Made by a program: the position numbers and the translations under genes. The notes under the pieces are model-generated. The model saw only the letters and a program-made list of their open reading frames with translations, was not told the DNA's origin and made no database searches. Below are positions 1-9,500 of a stretch of DNA of 15,426 bases, in pieces. Numbering within the stretch: the stretch's first letter is position 1; each line of letters starts with the position of its first letter. The DNA comes from JANQTF01 sp036835375 (GTDB taxonomy: Bacteria; Bacteroidota; Bacteroidia; J057), in contig DAITMB010000118.1 in NCBI GenBank assembly GCA_036835375.1, positions 1 through 15,426 of the forward strand, written 5' to 3'.

Positions 1-543
1 GTCAACCTTATCTATCACGGTGAAATGGAGTGGAATGCAGATAATCGCTATCTGCTCCAGTCAACCGTCGGTGTGCTCAACATCACGCTGCGCGAAAACC
101 TTCGCGAAGACAAGGGAGGGGTATATGGGGTAGGAATTCGTGGGTCCAGCGAAAAAGATCCGGTGCAGCGCTACGCCATCACCATCAACTTCACCTGCGA
201 CCCCAAGGATGTAGATACGCTGATTAATGCTTGCAAGCAAGAGATCGCCGCCCTGCAAGCGGAGGGACCATCTGCCCAAAATCTGGACAAGGTGAAAGAG
301 ACCCAGCGCAAAACCATCGAAGAAGGGCTTCAGGACAATGATTACTGGATGGAGCAATTGGTGTTCAGCTATCAGTATGGCTTGGATCCATCACGCATCC
401 TCCAGCAAGCTGAGCGAATTGATGGCCTTACCGCCGAGCAAGTGCAGACGGCTGCGAAGAAGTTGTTCGAAAACTCCTATGCAGAATTTGTCCTTCGGCC
501 AGAAGAAGTTGCAGCTCCCGATGATGCAAATGGGGACGAATAG
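1..543 (+). CDS. M16 (insulinase-family) zinc peptidase, C-terminal fragment
   Basis: The reading frame is open from the first base of the window, so this is the 3' end of a longer gene; 180 residues are visible. They resemble the last non-catalytic domain of M16 peptidases of the PqqL/pitrilysin type, which form a clamshell around short peptides. The typical C-terminal signature is present: Arg35 in LREDKGG followed by Tyr42 in GVYGVG (fragment numbering), the R/Y pair that helps bind substrate. A helical stretch follows (AEQVQTAAKKLF), and then the usual ending (EFVLRPE). The HxxEH zinc site would lie upstream, outside the window, so activity cannot be judged. The acidic tail (DDANGDE) is unremarkable. 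The gene ends at TAG 541-543 and a strong terminator lies 77 bases further on, so it is the last gene of its transcript. The family call is fairly secure; the substrate is unknown. Confidence 0.85.
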   Translation, partial: VNLIYHGEMEWNADNRYLLQSTVGVLNITLRENLREDKGGVYGVGIRGSSEKDPVQRYAITINFTCDPKDVDTLINACKQEIAALQAEGPSAQNLDKVKETQRKTIEEGLQDNDYWMEQLVFSYQYGLDPSRILQQAERIDGLTAEQVQTAAKKLFENSYAEFVLRPEEVAAPDDANGDE

Positions 544-619
544 GCAATCGTTTTACAACCTCTGTGATTTTCACCACTGAAATTCTGGCTCAGAATTATA
601 GGTTTTTGGATTGCCACAA

Positions 620-655
620 AAAAAGAGGGACCAGCAGTTGCCGGTCCCTCTTTTT
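620..655. terminator. Bidirectional intrinsic terminator
   Basis: A perfect 13-bp inverted repeat (AAAAAGAGGGACC at 620-632, GGTCCCTCTTTTT at 643-655) encloses a 10-base loop. The T-rich arm gives a U-tract on the + strand, and the A-run at 618-624 gives one on the - strand. It sits between the convergent ends of the M16 gene (stop at 543) and the membrane-protein gene (stop at 736), so it can serve both. Confidence 0.9.
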
Positions 656-735
656 CTTTTTGTTGCTGATGAGATGAGCAATAGAGACGTGATTGATAGA
701 GCCTGATGCTCATATTTGGAGCTGGCAAACAAAGC

Positions 736-1191
736 CTATGGCATGGACTTGAAAAGCGGCACTTGCCCCCAAGGCACACGAGCCAGGATAAGAACCAAAG
801 CCAAGGCGTAGAAGATCGCGGCTTGCTGGTGTTTCCGCCAATCGGTTTTCGCTTTTCTGGAGCGGCTCCGGCCCACCATAGCCAACACGACAGCCAGAAT
901 CATGGTTGTGATGTGCTCTACCGCCCAAAATCGCAGCGTTGCATCTTTCATGACGGCAGCCATGCCATTTTCTGTGATAAGCGCTAGGCCCTTAGCCCCG
1001 AGAAAATAGAGCACGAGTCCTAGTACCAACTGAAGGTGGAGCGAGCCGATGAAAGACGCGCCAAGGCTGTTGTCCAACCTTTTATAAGGATGCTTACCCA
1101 GCCAGCCCATGATGGCCTTGCCAATGACGAAAAGGGCGAGAAGGAGAACAACCCATCGGAGCCAAGAGTGTATCAAAACGACGAATTCCAT
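736..1191 (-). CDS. Small four-helix membrane protein, cytochrome-b-like family
   Basis: A 151-residue, strongly hydrophobic protein with about four predicted membrane helices (roughly residues 10-29, 50-66, 92-108 and 124-142). It resembles a family common in Bacteroidota and often named 'cytochrome B' in databases, recognisable from the N-terminal IHSWLRW, the LHLQLVLGL segment, MKDATLRFWAVEH and the C-terminal LILARVPW. His8, His52 and His93 lie in or next to predicted helices and could bind heme, but no biochemical role is assigned. The frame stays open for 21 more codons upstream. I chose the ATG at 1191 because the family normally begins shortly before the first helix with the HSWLRW motif, and because a good promoter at 1224-1254 would put the transcript start upstream of this ATG but downstream of the earliest start codon. 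An alternative ATG lies four codons upstream at 1203. Confidence 0.7.
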   Translation of the reverse strand: MEFVVLIHSWLRWVVLLLALFVIGKAIMGWLGKHPYKRLDNSLGASFIGSLHLQLVLGLVLYFLGAKGLALITENGMAAVMKDATLRFWAVEHITTMILAVVLAMVGRSRSRKAKTDWRKHQQAAIFYALALVLILARVPWGQVPLFKSMP

Positions 1192-1223
1192 GAGGATCAA
1201 CATTTGGAGGTGAGGAAAACATT

Positions 1224-1254
1224 CAAATCTAGCGTTTCCCAGCCACTCGCCCAA
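1224..1254 (-). promoter_or_regulatory. Bacteroidota-type promoter (-33/-7) for the small membrane protein
   Basis: On the - strand, TAGATTTG (1231-1224) matches the Bacteroidota -7 consensus TAnnTTTG exactly. A TTG at 1254-1252 lies 20 bases upstream, within the usual 17-23 spacing for the -33 element. Transcription would start around 1215-1219 and leave a leader of about 25 bases before the ATG at 1191. Confidence 0.5.
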
Positions 1255-1334
1255 TCAATCCCTATAACTTCCTGCACAAGCTGGCTAAAAGTAACCATGA
1301 TGGTCGTTTTCCAAGCGCTCATTTCGTATTGAAC

Positions 1335-1365
1335 AAAAAAATCCCCAGCCTGGGGGGCCGGGGAT
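1335..1365 (-). terminator. Intrinsic terminator of the large secreted-protein gene
   Basis: Read on the - strand, a GC-rich hairpin with arms ATCCCC (1365-1360) and GGGGAT (1346-1341) and a C/G-rich interior runs directly into seven Ts (1341-1335). It starts about 34 bases after the stop codon of the large - strand gene that ends at 1399, and so separates that gene from the membrane-protein gene downstream. Confidence 0.8.
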
Positions 1366-1398
1366 ACAGAAGCTTAGCGAAGGGCTAGGATGAGAACG

Positions 1399-4300
1399 TT
1401 AGTTTTTCTGCTTCACGATCCGGAAAGGATGTTGGCGTCCGTCTGGAAGCGTAGCCATGAGCAGATAGACACCGTCTGTGAGGGAATCGAGGGAGATCTT
1501 CACCTCGCCTTGAGAAATGTCATCGCTAGATTGCTCCACCCAAAGGCGGCCAGTCATGTCATAGATCCGCACGCGAACCTGATCGGCGCCTTCTGGAAGT
1601 AGCAGGGTCACTTGGTCATCGAATGGGTTGGGGAACACCATGATGCCATTGCCGAAGGTAGAAAGCTGAATGATCTTAGAGTATTCGTACCCACCGTCGA
1701 GATCTACCTGGCGAATGCGATAGCGAAGTTTTTCCCCGTAGTACAGCCTGTCAAGGAAGCTATATTCGCTGGTCTCCTGCGCATTGCCGACGGCCTGCAC
1801 CTTCCCGATGGCTTCGAAAGCCCCGTTGTCATCACTGCGCTCTACCTGGTAGTAGTCACTGTTGAATTCACTGGCGGTGCTCCAACTCACAGCCACTCCC
1901 TCTCTTGCATATCGAGCTTCCAAGCCCAACCAGGTAACTGGGAAGGAGACAGGTGCCGTGATGTTCCATGTGAGATTGTAGTCGAAGTCGGCGCTGCCGG
2001 GCTTGCTCACAGTGACCACACTTGCAAAGGGACTGTTTGCGGAAGCACCCGATGTGACGGTCCCAAAGATCAACCCCGTAGTAGGCTCAATCTGAAGTCC
2101 CGTGGGAAGTCCTGTGGCGACGTAGCTGAAGTTAGCGGCAGGATTGCCACCGCTGGCCAACACGGGGAGGTTCACGATGTCTCCTTCTTCGAAGGTCTGC
2201 GATGCGATCGGATCTACCGTGATTGGGCTTGGTCCAGCGCCTGCGCCCAGGATTTCAATGGCATAGATCACAGGATTGTCCAGCACGTGAATGAACTCGA
2301 TGTTAAGAACCCCATCGTTGACGGTCACAGGATAGGTTTCCATGGCGCCTACTTTGTGTCCGTACTCGGCGGAGAGGTCTTTGTTCGTAATGACTTGGAC
2401 CCCTTCCATGAGCACATTGAAGAGTCGTGTGCCGGGTTGCTGGGTTCCACCAGCGCCATTCGCCATGAAGAGGTTGACCAAGAAGTTCCCGTTGCCGGTG
2501 TTGAAGGTCCACATCATCTCAGGCGCGCTGCCCGGGTCCCATCTTTCTTTGGCAAACAAGGCGGCAGCGGGTGCATAAGCTGGCACCGAGCTGTGCATGT
2601 TCGTGTTGTTGTGGGTACCGATGTTTCCCGTGTTCACCGAGAACCCTACACCTGATTGCGCACCAGTTCCTGTGTTGGCAGCCCAGTTGGGATTGGGGGC
2701 ATCCGTTGCTGTGACTTCCACGTCACCTGCGTTTACCCGGAAGATCACCACTGGCTGGTCTGTGACAGATACAGCGAAGGTTTGCTCTACAAACAAGCCA
2801 TCCTGGTCGGTAGCGCGAATGGTGATGGAGGTGTTGGCTGCCGTAGCAGGAAAGGTCACGCTGAGGGTCGATCCAGAAATGCTGGCCCCAATGGCGGTGT
2901 TGGTATTCGTTTCGACGCTAAAGGTGAGGTTGCCTACGCCCTGGTCATCATCGAAGAAGTTGGTCAACAGGATTTGCTCGGCGGGCGCATTGACGAGTTT
3001 GTTGAGATTGGGCAGTGTCTGCAACACAGTCGGCTGGGCGCCTCTCACATTAAGATAATCCCACGTTCCTTCCACTTCCGCTCCTACGACATTCGAAGTT
3101 CCGATGAATCCTACAGCCAAATCGGTGCTCGACTGCTGAATCGCTGTGAGAATGGATCCCTGAGCGGTAATGTTACCCAGCACCACGAATGGATCTCCAT
3201 CCAGGGAATAGCGCACAGTCACGACTCCTGTCGCTGAAACGACATTGAAGTTGAAGATGACCGAGTTGGTTGGGCGATCTGCCAACGGAATGGGCGCAGT
3301 AAGAGGAGACTGGGGCACGTCGTTGATTTCTTGAAAGGCTTCAATGCCATCCTTGGTGATCACAACCTGAATAAAGTTGCTCTGCGTACCGTCGCCCATG
3401 AATATGCCCAATTCGCCATCCGAAGGAGTGAAGCCGCTCGGAGGGGTTCCATACAGCTGAAGTGGGTCGTCGAAGCTGAGAATCTTACCTTCCACGCTGA
3501 AAGCGTTGGTGCTAAGATCTACTTGCACGCCATACTGGAAGGCTTTCTCCTGGTTATTGGCAGCACCTTTGGCTGTGCCAGATCCCATTTGCATGGTCAT
3601 GGCGCCTACCGCACCACCGAGAATGTCATTGGGGTTCGGATCAGCAGGGTCGTCGCGACGGTCGAGCCAGTTGAGCCAGTTGGGGTTTGGATCACCGTTG
3701 TTCATCAAGCCGGTTAATCCCAGACCGAGGTACCCCTTCAGGACTTCATTGTCGGAATATAGCTCGTTGATCACAGGAAGTGGGAAAGCATCTGATCCGG
3801 CATCCAATGGATCGCCCAATTGAAATGGGTCGTTGGCATCAAGAATTCCGTCGTTGTCGTCGTCAAGATCGTTGAGGTCAGAGATGAGCGTACCACCAGC
3901 AGCTTTGTCGTGGTCATTGGGCTGAGAGCCTCCACTACAAATGTCTGTGCCATTGTCGATCTCGTCTTGGTTTGTGTATCCATCCCCATCGTTGTCACCG
4001 TTGGGATCGTATCCAGGATCGCCGGGATTCACACACACCACAAGGTCTTGCGGTTCCATGATTTTGATCGACCCATCGAATGGTGCGACCCAGATGGTTC
4101 CGGGGAAGGGATCAGCATCGCCTTGGCAGGTAATTCCCAGGGCGTTTCCGCCAAATCCTGTGATGAAATTTTCTTGCAGCTCCAGCAGACTTCCGTCTGG
4201 ATTGAGGCGTACACGACGGAGAACTCCTCCATTTTTTCCGGCGATAAGATTGCCTTGCATGGCGCCACCGAAGTTGGAGGCAGTGTACTCATCAATGCCA

Positions 4301-5775
4301 TTGGTGTTGGTTCCCCAGATCGTGACCAAGTCATCATTCGGCCCATCGGGATTCACATCTCCGGGAGCGCGAAAGTCTCCTTCAACGACATTGGCCATCG
4401 ATACGGGTACGGGCGGCCAGTTGGCAGGCAGGGCGATGTTGATATTAGTCGTAGAACCCGGAGTAGATCCATCAGGATCATATTTCTGCGTTCTGAAGAC
4501 AGCATTCACCGGAGGACTTGTATTCGAGCCATCGGGATTTGTATAAAGCCCGGCACCCACTGGATTCGCACGCACAGGTACTGGGTGTCCTCCATAGAAG
4601 GAACCAAAAGTATAGTTCTGAATATCGTTGGTGATGATGTGAAGGTGGTCTTTGTTGTTGACCCCTTCTCCGTTCACCTTGGAGCTACTCCCAGGTTCGC
4701 CAGCGATCCAGTTATTGTTCACATTGGGAGTTCCTTCATTTTCAGGAAGACCTCCCCAGCCTCCGTTAGCTCCATTGTCGGTGACATAGACAGCTCCAGA
4801 TTGCGTATAGACAAGGTCATAGGCGTTTCGGTAGCCTGGTGAAAAAATCTGAACTGGACCTCCGGGTACGATCATGGCCTGATTCATGCCATCATTGCCG
4901 CCCCAGGGGTCGCCTACGTCGATCCCATTGTAACCAGGGGTATTCGGATCTGTGATGCCATTCACGTTGGGACGAGTGGGGTCGTCAAGTGTCGGAATGT
5001 CATAGATATAGTTTCTGCTTCCATCATTCAAGATGGGCATGCCTTGTAACTGAGTCAGATTGACTGAAAGCACGGCAGCGGCAAGCGCGTATTCTGTGGT
5101 CCAAGCAAAGTTTTTGGATGGCGCACCTCCATTGGTGTGTCCGCCAGAGCACACGATAAGATAATTTATGCCATTGACCGTAGCGAACTCTAGGCCATTG
5201 GTCGCGTGGTTTTCCTCGGAGCGTGGAAGCCCACGAACAATGTCCACTGCGACCCAAGCAGAGCCGTTCCAAGTCAGTCGAGTGATCACGCCAGAGTTGG
5301 TATCCAAGTTCAGGTCGCCACCTGGGCCTCCAGTGCGTGCGTCACTCGAAGTGACATACATCACTGGGTTGGCAGCAGTTCCTACCACCGTGATTCCGGT
5401 AGCTTCCCGCTCATTGGTCTTGTTGCCCGTCGCGGAACTTCCATCATCATTGTGATTGGGGATGGATTTGACCAAATTGACCTCTTCCGAAGCAGTCACT
5501 ACATAATCGTTGGGACCATTTCGCTGAATCGTAAAAATGTCAATGGTTCCATCCAACTGGAGCACATACAAACGTCCGTCAGGACCAAATTCTAGCGAGG
5601 TGCCTTTGTTGACTCCTCCATTTCCGTTGAAATTTAGGCTACTCTGACCGAAGTTTTGGGCGCTCACACATATCGGCAACGCCAAAACAGATAGCACCAG
5701 AGCCATCCTTGCAGAGAGGTTGCGGGGAGCTTGAAGAAAAGTGCTTAACAAGCGAATAGGTAAAAAGGAACTCAT
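1399..5775 (-). CDS. Giant T9SS-secreted protein: GSDH-like propeller, lectin-like, malectin, sorting domain
   Basis: A 1458-residue exported multidomain protein. The frame is open 35 codons further upstream, but the ATG at 5775 gives a proper signal peptide: basic n-region (NLSARM), hydrophobic core, and cleavage near VSAQ at residue 40. Approximate order: 41-585, a beta-propeller resembling PQQ-dependent glucose/sorbosone dehydrogenases (FGPDGRLYVL; His190 in ENHATNGLEF; SPGYRNAYDL; VYVTDNG); 585-650, Asp-rich Ca-binding repeats of thrombospondin-3 type (DNDGDGYTNQDE, LDDDNDGILD); 668-908, a concanavalin/LamG-like beta fold (ends WDYLNVRG); about 915-1005, a cadherin/dystroglycan-like module; 1008-1178, malectin (FRVNAGD start, YAIEILG end); 1182-1275, a putative Ig module (GLPTGLQIEPTTGLIFGT); 1277-1375, an Fn3-like linker; from about 1379, a type A T9SS sorting domain (VFPNPF, GVYLL). 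It is probably exported and held at the cell surface or released, binding and perhaps oxidising carbohydrate. Catalysis is unproven. It is monocistronic, with a terminator at 1335-1365. Confidence 0.85.
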   Translation of the reverse strand: MSSFLPIRLLSTFLQAPRNLSARMALVLSVLALPICVSAQNFGQSSLNFNGNGGVNKGTSLEFGPDGRLYVLQLDGTIDIFTIQRNGPNDYVVTASEEVNLVKSIPNHNDDGSSATGNKTNEREATGITVVGTAANPVMYVTSSDARTGGPGGDLNLDTNSGVITRLTWNGSAWVAVDIVRGLPRSEENHATNGLEFATVNGINYLIVCSGGHTNGGAPSKNFAWTTEYALAAAVLSVNLTQLQGMPILNDGSRNYIYDIPTLDDPTRPNVNGITDPNTPGYNGIDVGDPWGGNDGMNQAMIVPGGPVQIFSPGYRNAYDLVYTQSGAVYVTDNGANGGWGGLPENEGTPNVNNNWIAGEPGSSSKVNGEGVNNKDHLHIITNDIQNYTFGSFYGGHPVPVRANPVGAGLYTNPDGSNTSPPVNAVFRTQKYDPDGSTPGSTTNINIALPANWPPVPVSMANVVEGDFRAPGDVNPDGPNDDLVTIWGTNTNGIDEYTASNFGGAMQGNLIAGKNGGVLRRVRLNPDGSLLELQENFITGFGGNALGITCQGDADPFPGTIWVAPFDGSIKIMEPQDLVVCVNPGDPGYDPNGDNDGDGYTNQDEIDNGTDICSGGSQPNDHDKAAGGTLISDLNDLDDDNDGILDANDPFQLGDPLDAGSDAFPLPVINELYSDNEVLKGYLGLGLTGLMNNGDPNPNWLNWLDRRDDPADPNPNDILGGAVGAMTMQMGSGTAKGAANNQEKAFQYGVQVDLSTNAFSVEGKILSFDDPLQLYGTPPSGFTPSDGELGIFMGDGTQSNFIQVVITKDGIEAFQEINDVPQSPLTAPIPLADRPTNSVIFNFNVVSATGVVTVRYSLDGDPFVVLGNITAQGSILTAIQQSSTDLAVGFIGTSNVVGAEVEGTWDYLNVRGAQPTVLQTLPNLNKLVNAPAEQILLTNFFDDDQGVGNLTFSVETNTNTAIGASISGSTLSVTFPATAANTSITIRATDQDGLFVEQTFAVSVTDQPVVIFRVNAGDVEVTATDAPNPNWAANTGTGAQSGVGFSVNTGNIGTHNNTNMHSSVPAYAPAAALFAKERWDPGSAPEMMWTFNTGNGNFLVNLFMANGAGGTQQPGTRLFNVLMEGVQVITNKDLSAEYGHKVGAMETYPVTVNDGVLNIEFIHVLDNPVIYAIEILGAGAGPSPITVDPIASQTFEEGDIVNLPVLASGGNPAANFSYVATGLPTGLQIEPTTGLIFGTVTSGASANSPFASVVTVSKPGSADFDYNLTWNITAPVSFPVTWLGLEARYAREGVAVSWSTASEFNSDYYQVERSDDNGAFEAIGKVQAVGNAQETSEYSFLDRLYYGEKLRYRIRQVDLDGGYEYSKIIQLSTFGNGIMVFPNPFDDQVTLLLPEGADQVRVRIYDMTGRLWVEQSSDDISQGEVKISLDSLTDGVYLLMATLPDGRQHPFRIVKQKN

Positions 5776-6344
5776 AACAGGTGAAAAATAATGGGGTAAA
5801 CAAGTGACCAAGAGAATGATATAGGGGTAGATGAGGCCAGTAACTAGGGATTCGTTTTTAGGAATTGGGTAATCAATCAATGAGACGGTGCGGGATTCAT
5901 CAGTGGACGAAGTGAAGGTGATGTTTGATGTGGACGAGACGGGAAACGGTTGCTGAATTACCTGTCAGTTATATTCCTTCTTTTGCTTACACTCCCGTCT
6001 CCTTGAAAGAAACTCACCTGCATTTGCAGGAATTTTTCTCGAAAAAAAGGAGGGTTAAGGCAATTGACAGAAGGCATTCACTATGGAAGTGGCGTAAAGA
6101 TACCTTTTCTCATGGCCTGAGATGGCCGTTTAGTGCCAACGGATAGTTTAGCAGAGTGAACTGACGTACAGGTAGATTTTATTGAATAGTTATTCCAATT
6201 TTGACTAAATCCACTTGAAAGAATTCTCCATTTTATGCGCAAAAAGTCATTTCCTGAAGCAGCTAGGAGGGATTTTACAGCACAAAATTATCTTCATATA
6301 ACATAGAATTATCCAGCTTCAGAAATACCTAAATTCTGCTAATG

Positions 6345-6359
6345 CCTTGGCTAGCAAGG
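6345..6359. repeat. Inverted repeat in the divergent regulatory region
   Basis: CCTTG-GCTAG-CAAGG is a perfect 5-bp dyad around a GCTAGC core. It lies about 190 bases before the susC -7 element, in the GC-richer island. It could be an operator, but at this length chance is a real alternative. Confidence 0.25.
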
Positions 6360-6418
6360 GTCCGCAGTGTGCTGGAGCGAACGCGGGATCTTCCTCATCG
6401 ATTCATCTTTAAGGCCAT

Positions 6419-6429
6419 TGGCTGAGCCA
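6419..6429. repeat. Short palindrome upstream of susC
   Basis: TGGCTGAGCCA is an 11-base perfect palindrome around a central base, about 105 bases before the susC -7 element. It is a candidate regulator site, weakly supported because no second copy was found in the window. Confidence 0.25.
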
Positions 6430-6512
6430 GATGCTTCGCCATTCTCTTGTATTTCATTTTTCCTTCATCTACGCTTAATCTAATTTTTCATCATTCTTAA
6501 TTTAACGACTCA

Positions 6513-6541
6513 TTTCTCTTCATTCATCGCCAGTAGGTTTG
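6513..6541 (+). promoter_or_regulatory. Bacteroidota-type promoter for the susCD unit
   Basis: TAGGTTTG at 6534-6541 matches the -7 consensus TAnnTTTG exactly. A TTTC at 6513-6516, one mismatch from TTTG, lies 17 bases upstream. The transcript would start near 6546-6549, about 20 bases before the ATG at 6568. The possible GTG start at 6541 would then lie inside the -7 element, which argues that translation begins at 6568. Confidence 0.45.
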
Positions 6542-6567
6542 TGCAGACATTAATCAAACTTACTTGT

Positions 6568-9500
6568 ATGAATGATACTTTATTCTCTAACAAGCGCAGC
6601 AGCGTGCAAAATCTGCTGATTATCAGGTATTTAATTCTGGGAATTTTCGCCATGGCAGCTTTCCCGGTCTATGGTCAATCCCTTGTCAAAGGCAAAGTCA
6701 CAGATGCCCTGGACCTGCCCATCACTGGGGCCACGGTCATGGTGCAAAACACCACCACGGGCACTTACACCGATGAACAAGGCGGGTATGAAATTCGCGC
6801 CACAAAGGGCGACACGCTCGTGTTTTCATTCATCGGCTATGAGATCCAGAAGTGGGCAGTGGGAGCAGATGCGGTAGTCAACGTGAGCCTTTTCGAAAGC
6901 GAATATCTCCTTTCAGAGGTCGTAGTGACAGCCCTTGGGATCCAGCGCGACAAAAAGGCGCTTGGATATTCGGTGCAAAGCTTATCAAGCGAGCAAATCA
7001 ACCGTGTGCGCTCCACCAACCTGGTCAATGGCCTCTCAGGCAAGCTCGCCGGGGTGCAAGTCACCGGAGCAAACAACGGCCTGGCCAGCTCGTCGCGGGT
7101 GATCATCCGGGGGGAAAACTCGCTCAACATCAACAACAACTCTCCTCTCTTCATCGTCGATGGCATTCCGATCAACAATAGCATTTATGGTATTGGCGGT
7201 AGCAGCAATGATCAATCGGACTTGCCCACCGACTACGGCAACGGCGCTGCCGAGATCAACCCCGAAGACATCGAATCCATCAGCGTGCTCAAAGGTGCTG
7301 CGGCCTCTGCGCTGTACGGCTCTCGTGCCACGAATGGCGTCATCGTGATCACCACCAAGTCTGGAAAAAACACCCAAGGCTTGGGCGTGAGCCTGAGCTC
7401 GACAACGATGTTCAGCAGCCCGCTGGTGCTTCCTGAGGTGCAGCGCCAGTATGGTGGCGGTTGGGGATTGGGCTACGAAGCGGACTACGGCACCAATTTC
7501 GGACCCGCGCTGGATGGCAGAATGGTGCTGCAAGACGGTAGCCCCGGCTTTGAAAATGGGCAAGCAGAGCCTTTTGTTCATCGTTACCGACTCGAAGATT
7601 TTTTTCAGACGGGACTATCTACCAATAACCAGGTGGCGATCACTGGCGGTTGGGACAAGGGCAACATCAAGTTGTCCTATGCCAATTCTTACAACACAGG
7701 GATTGTGCCCAATACCAACTTGCAGCGCGACAACATCAGCATCAACACGAGTTATCGCCCTTCTGAAAAATGGACGCTCAACTTGAGCGGTAATTACCTC
7801 AAAAGCCAAAGCGACAACTTGCCAGTGGCGGGCTACGGCGGTCAGGGTCTGATGTATGCCCTGCTGTGGAACTACACCAATGTGGACATGGACTGGTTGC
7901 GCAACTACTGGTTGGAGAAAGATCGCGAGCAGCGCAACATCTTCTCATGGGCTGACAATCCTTTCCTCATTGCCAATGAGCACATCAACGCCTTTAATAA
8001 GGATCGCCTCTATGGCATGGTGTCTTCGATCTATGAATTTTCACCTGAGCTGTCGCTGCTCATGCGCATGGGAACGGACTACTCGAATGACTTTCGCTTT
8101 TCGCGCCGCCCGCATGGGTCGGTCTATCATCCCAATGGCATGTATCGCGAGCAGACCATCGGCTACCGCGAAACGAACGCAGACTTTTTGCTGAGCTACA
8201 ATAAGCGCCTCGGCGATGTGTCCACGCGCTTTTCTGTGGGTGGTAACCGCCTCGACCAGCACACCACGGAGAGCCTGATCGAAGGCGCAGGGCTGGCGAT
8301 TCCCGGTATTTATACCCTGGGCAATATCAACGTGATCCCCAACATGTCGCGCTTTGATGGCCGCAAGCGAGTCAACAGTCTCTATGCTTTCGCAAATCTT
8401 GGCTATCAGGATTTTCTCTACATGGACATCACGGCACGAAATGACTGGTCTTCTGCCCTGCCAGCCGACAACAATTCCTACTTCTATCCATCGGTATCGC
8501 TGAGCTTTCTGCCATCGGAGATCTTCGACATGGGCAAATCAGTCGATTACCTCAAGCTCCGCTTCAACGTGGCGCGGGTAGGCAAGGACACCGATCCATT
8601 TCAGCTCTACAAAACCTACCAATTTGCGACCCTGCCAAACAGTCTCACCAACCTCAGCCAGCTGCCCAATGCCAACCTCATGCCCGAGCAAACGGATTCG
8701 TATGAAGTTGGGGTAGAAGGCTATTTGTGGGGAAAAAGGGTGATGTTTGATGTGAGCTTGTACCGCACGATCAGCACCAACCAGATCATCTCCTTTGCGG
8801 TGAGCCAGTCGGCAGGATACCGTTCGGTGTTTGCCAATTCTGGTAAAATTGAAAACCAGGGGGTAGAGCTTGTCATGAGCGTCATTCCTGTCAAAAGGAA
8901 GAACTTCGAATGGAACCTCACCGGAAACTTTACCATGTATCGCGGTCGCGTGATCGAGCTGTATGAAGACCTGGAGTCCTACATCATCGCACAGGGTCCT
9001 AATGGTGTCACGGTCGAAGCTCGTCCTGGAGGCCGTATGGGCGATATTTACGGAAATACTTATGTCCGCAACGAAGACGGAGCCATTGTGTATGCTGAAA
9101 ATGGCTTGCCTCTGGTAGGGGACCGCGCCAACATCGGCAATTACAACCCCGATTGGATGCTGGGTCTTTCCACAGGAGTTCGCTTTTTTGGCTTTTCGCT
9201 CTACGGATTGGTGGACATCCGCCAAGGCGGCATCATCTACTCTTATACCCACGCGATCGGAACCGAAAGCGGCATTTTGCCCATTACCCTCGATGGCAGA
9301 GAAAATGGCATCGTAGGCGAAGGGGTGGTGAGAAACAACGATGGTACTTTCAGCCCGAACACGACCAATGTCAGCGCGGAAAACTATTACTACGGCGGTG
9401 TGCATCCTCGCCAGAATGCGGAGGCCAATAGCTTTGACGCTTCCTACGTGAAGCTCCGTGAACTCAGCCTGAGCTATTCCATTCCTCTCCAACAGCTGGG

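Larger units (their letters stand above)
5776..6567. other. Divergent intergenic region, no convincing gene
   Basis: About 790 AT-rich bases lie between the divergent large secreted-protein gene and susC. I see no protein-like reading frame; the best open stretch (5925-6146) looks random. It holds a short hairpin CCTGC-ATTT-GCAGG at 6017-6030 followed by AATTTTTCT, and a GC-richer island at about 6341-6435 with two dyads, listed separately. The pyrimidine-rich stretch at about 6435-6530 leads into the susC promoter. Promoters for both flanking genes should be here; only the susC one is recognisable. Confidence 0.6.

Noticed and set aside
1612..2655. Long + strand open frame (347 codons) opposite the giant secreted-protein gene
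   Set aside because: It lacks recognisable domains, hydrophobic pattern or family motifs, while the - strand frame is a clear multidomain protein. It is an antisense shadow.
3820..4842. Second long + strand open frame (340 codons) opposite the same gene
   Set aside because: Composition mirrors the Asp/Asn/Gly/Pro-rich - strand protein; no motif of its own.
5776..5880. 35-residue N-terminal extension of the giant secreted protein
   Set aside because: It would place an extra hydrophobic stretch before a normal signal peptide; the ATG at 5775 gives a standard export signal.
5925..6146. 73-codon + strand open frame in the divergent gap
   Set aside because: Its first start is TTG, the residue pattern looks random, and a short hairpin plus T-run lies inside it. 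No family resemblance.
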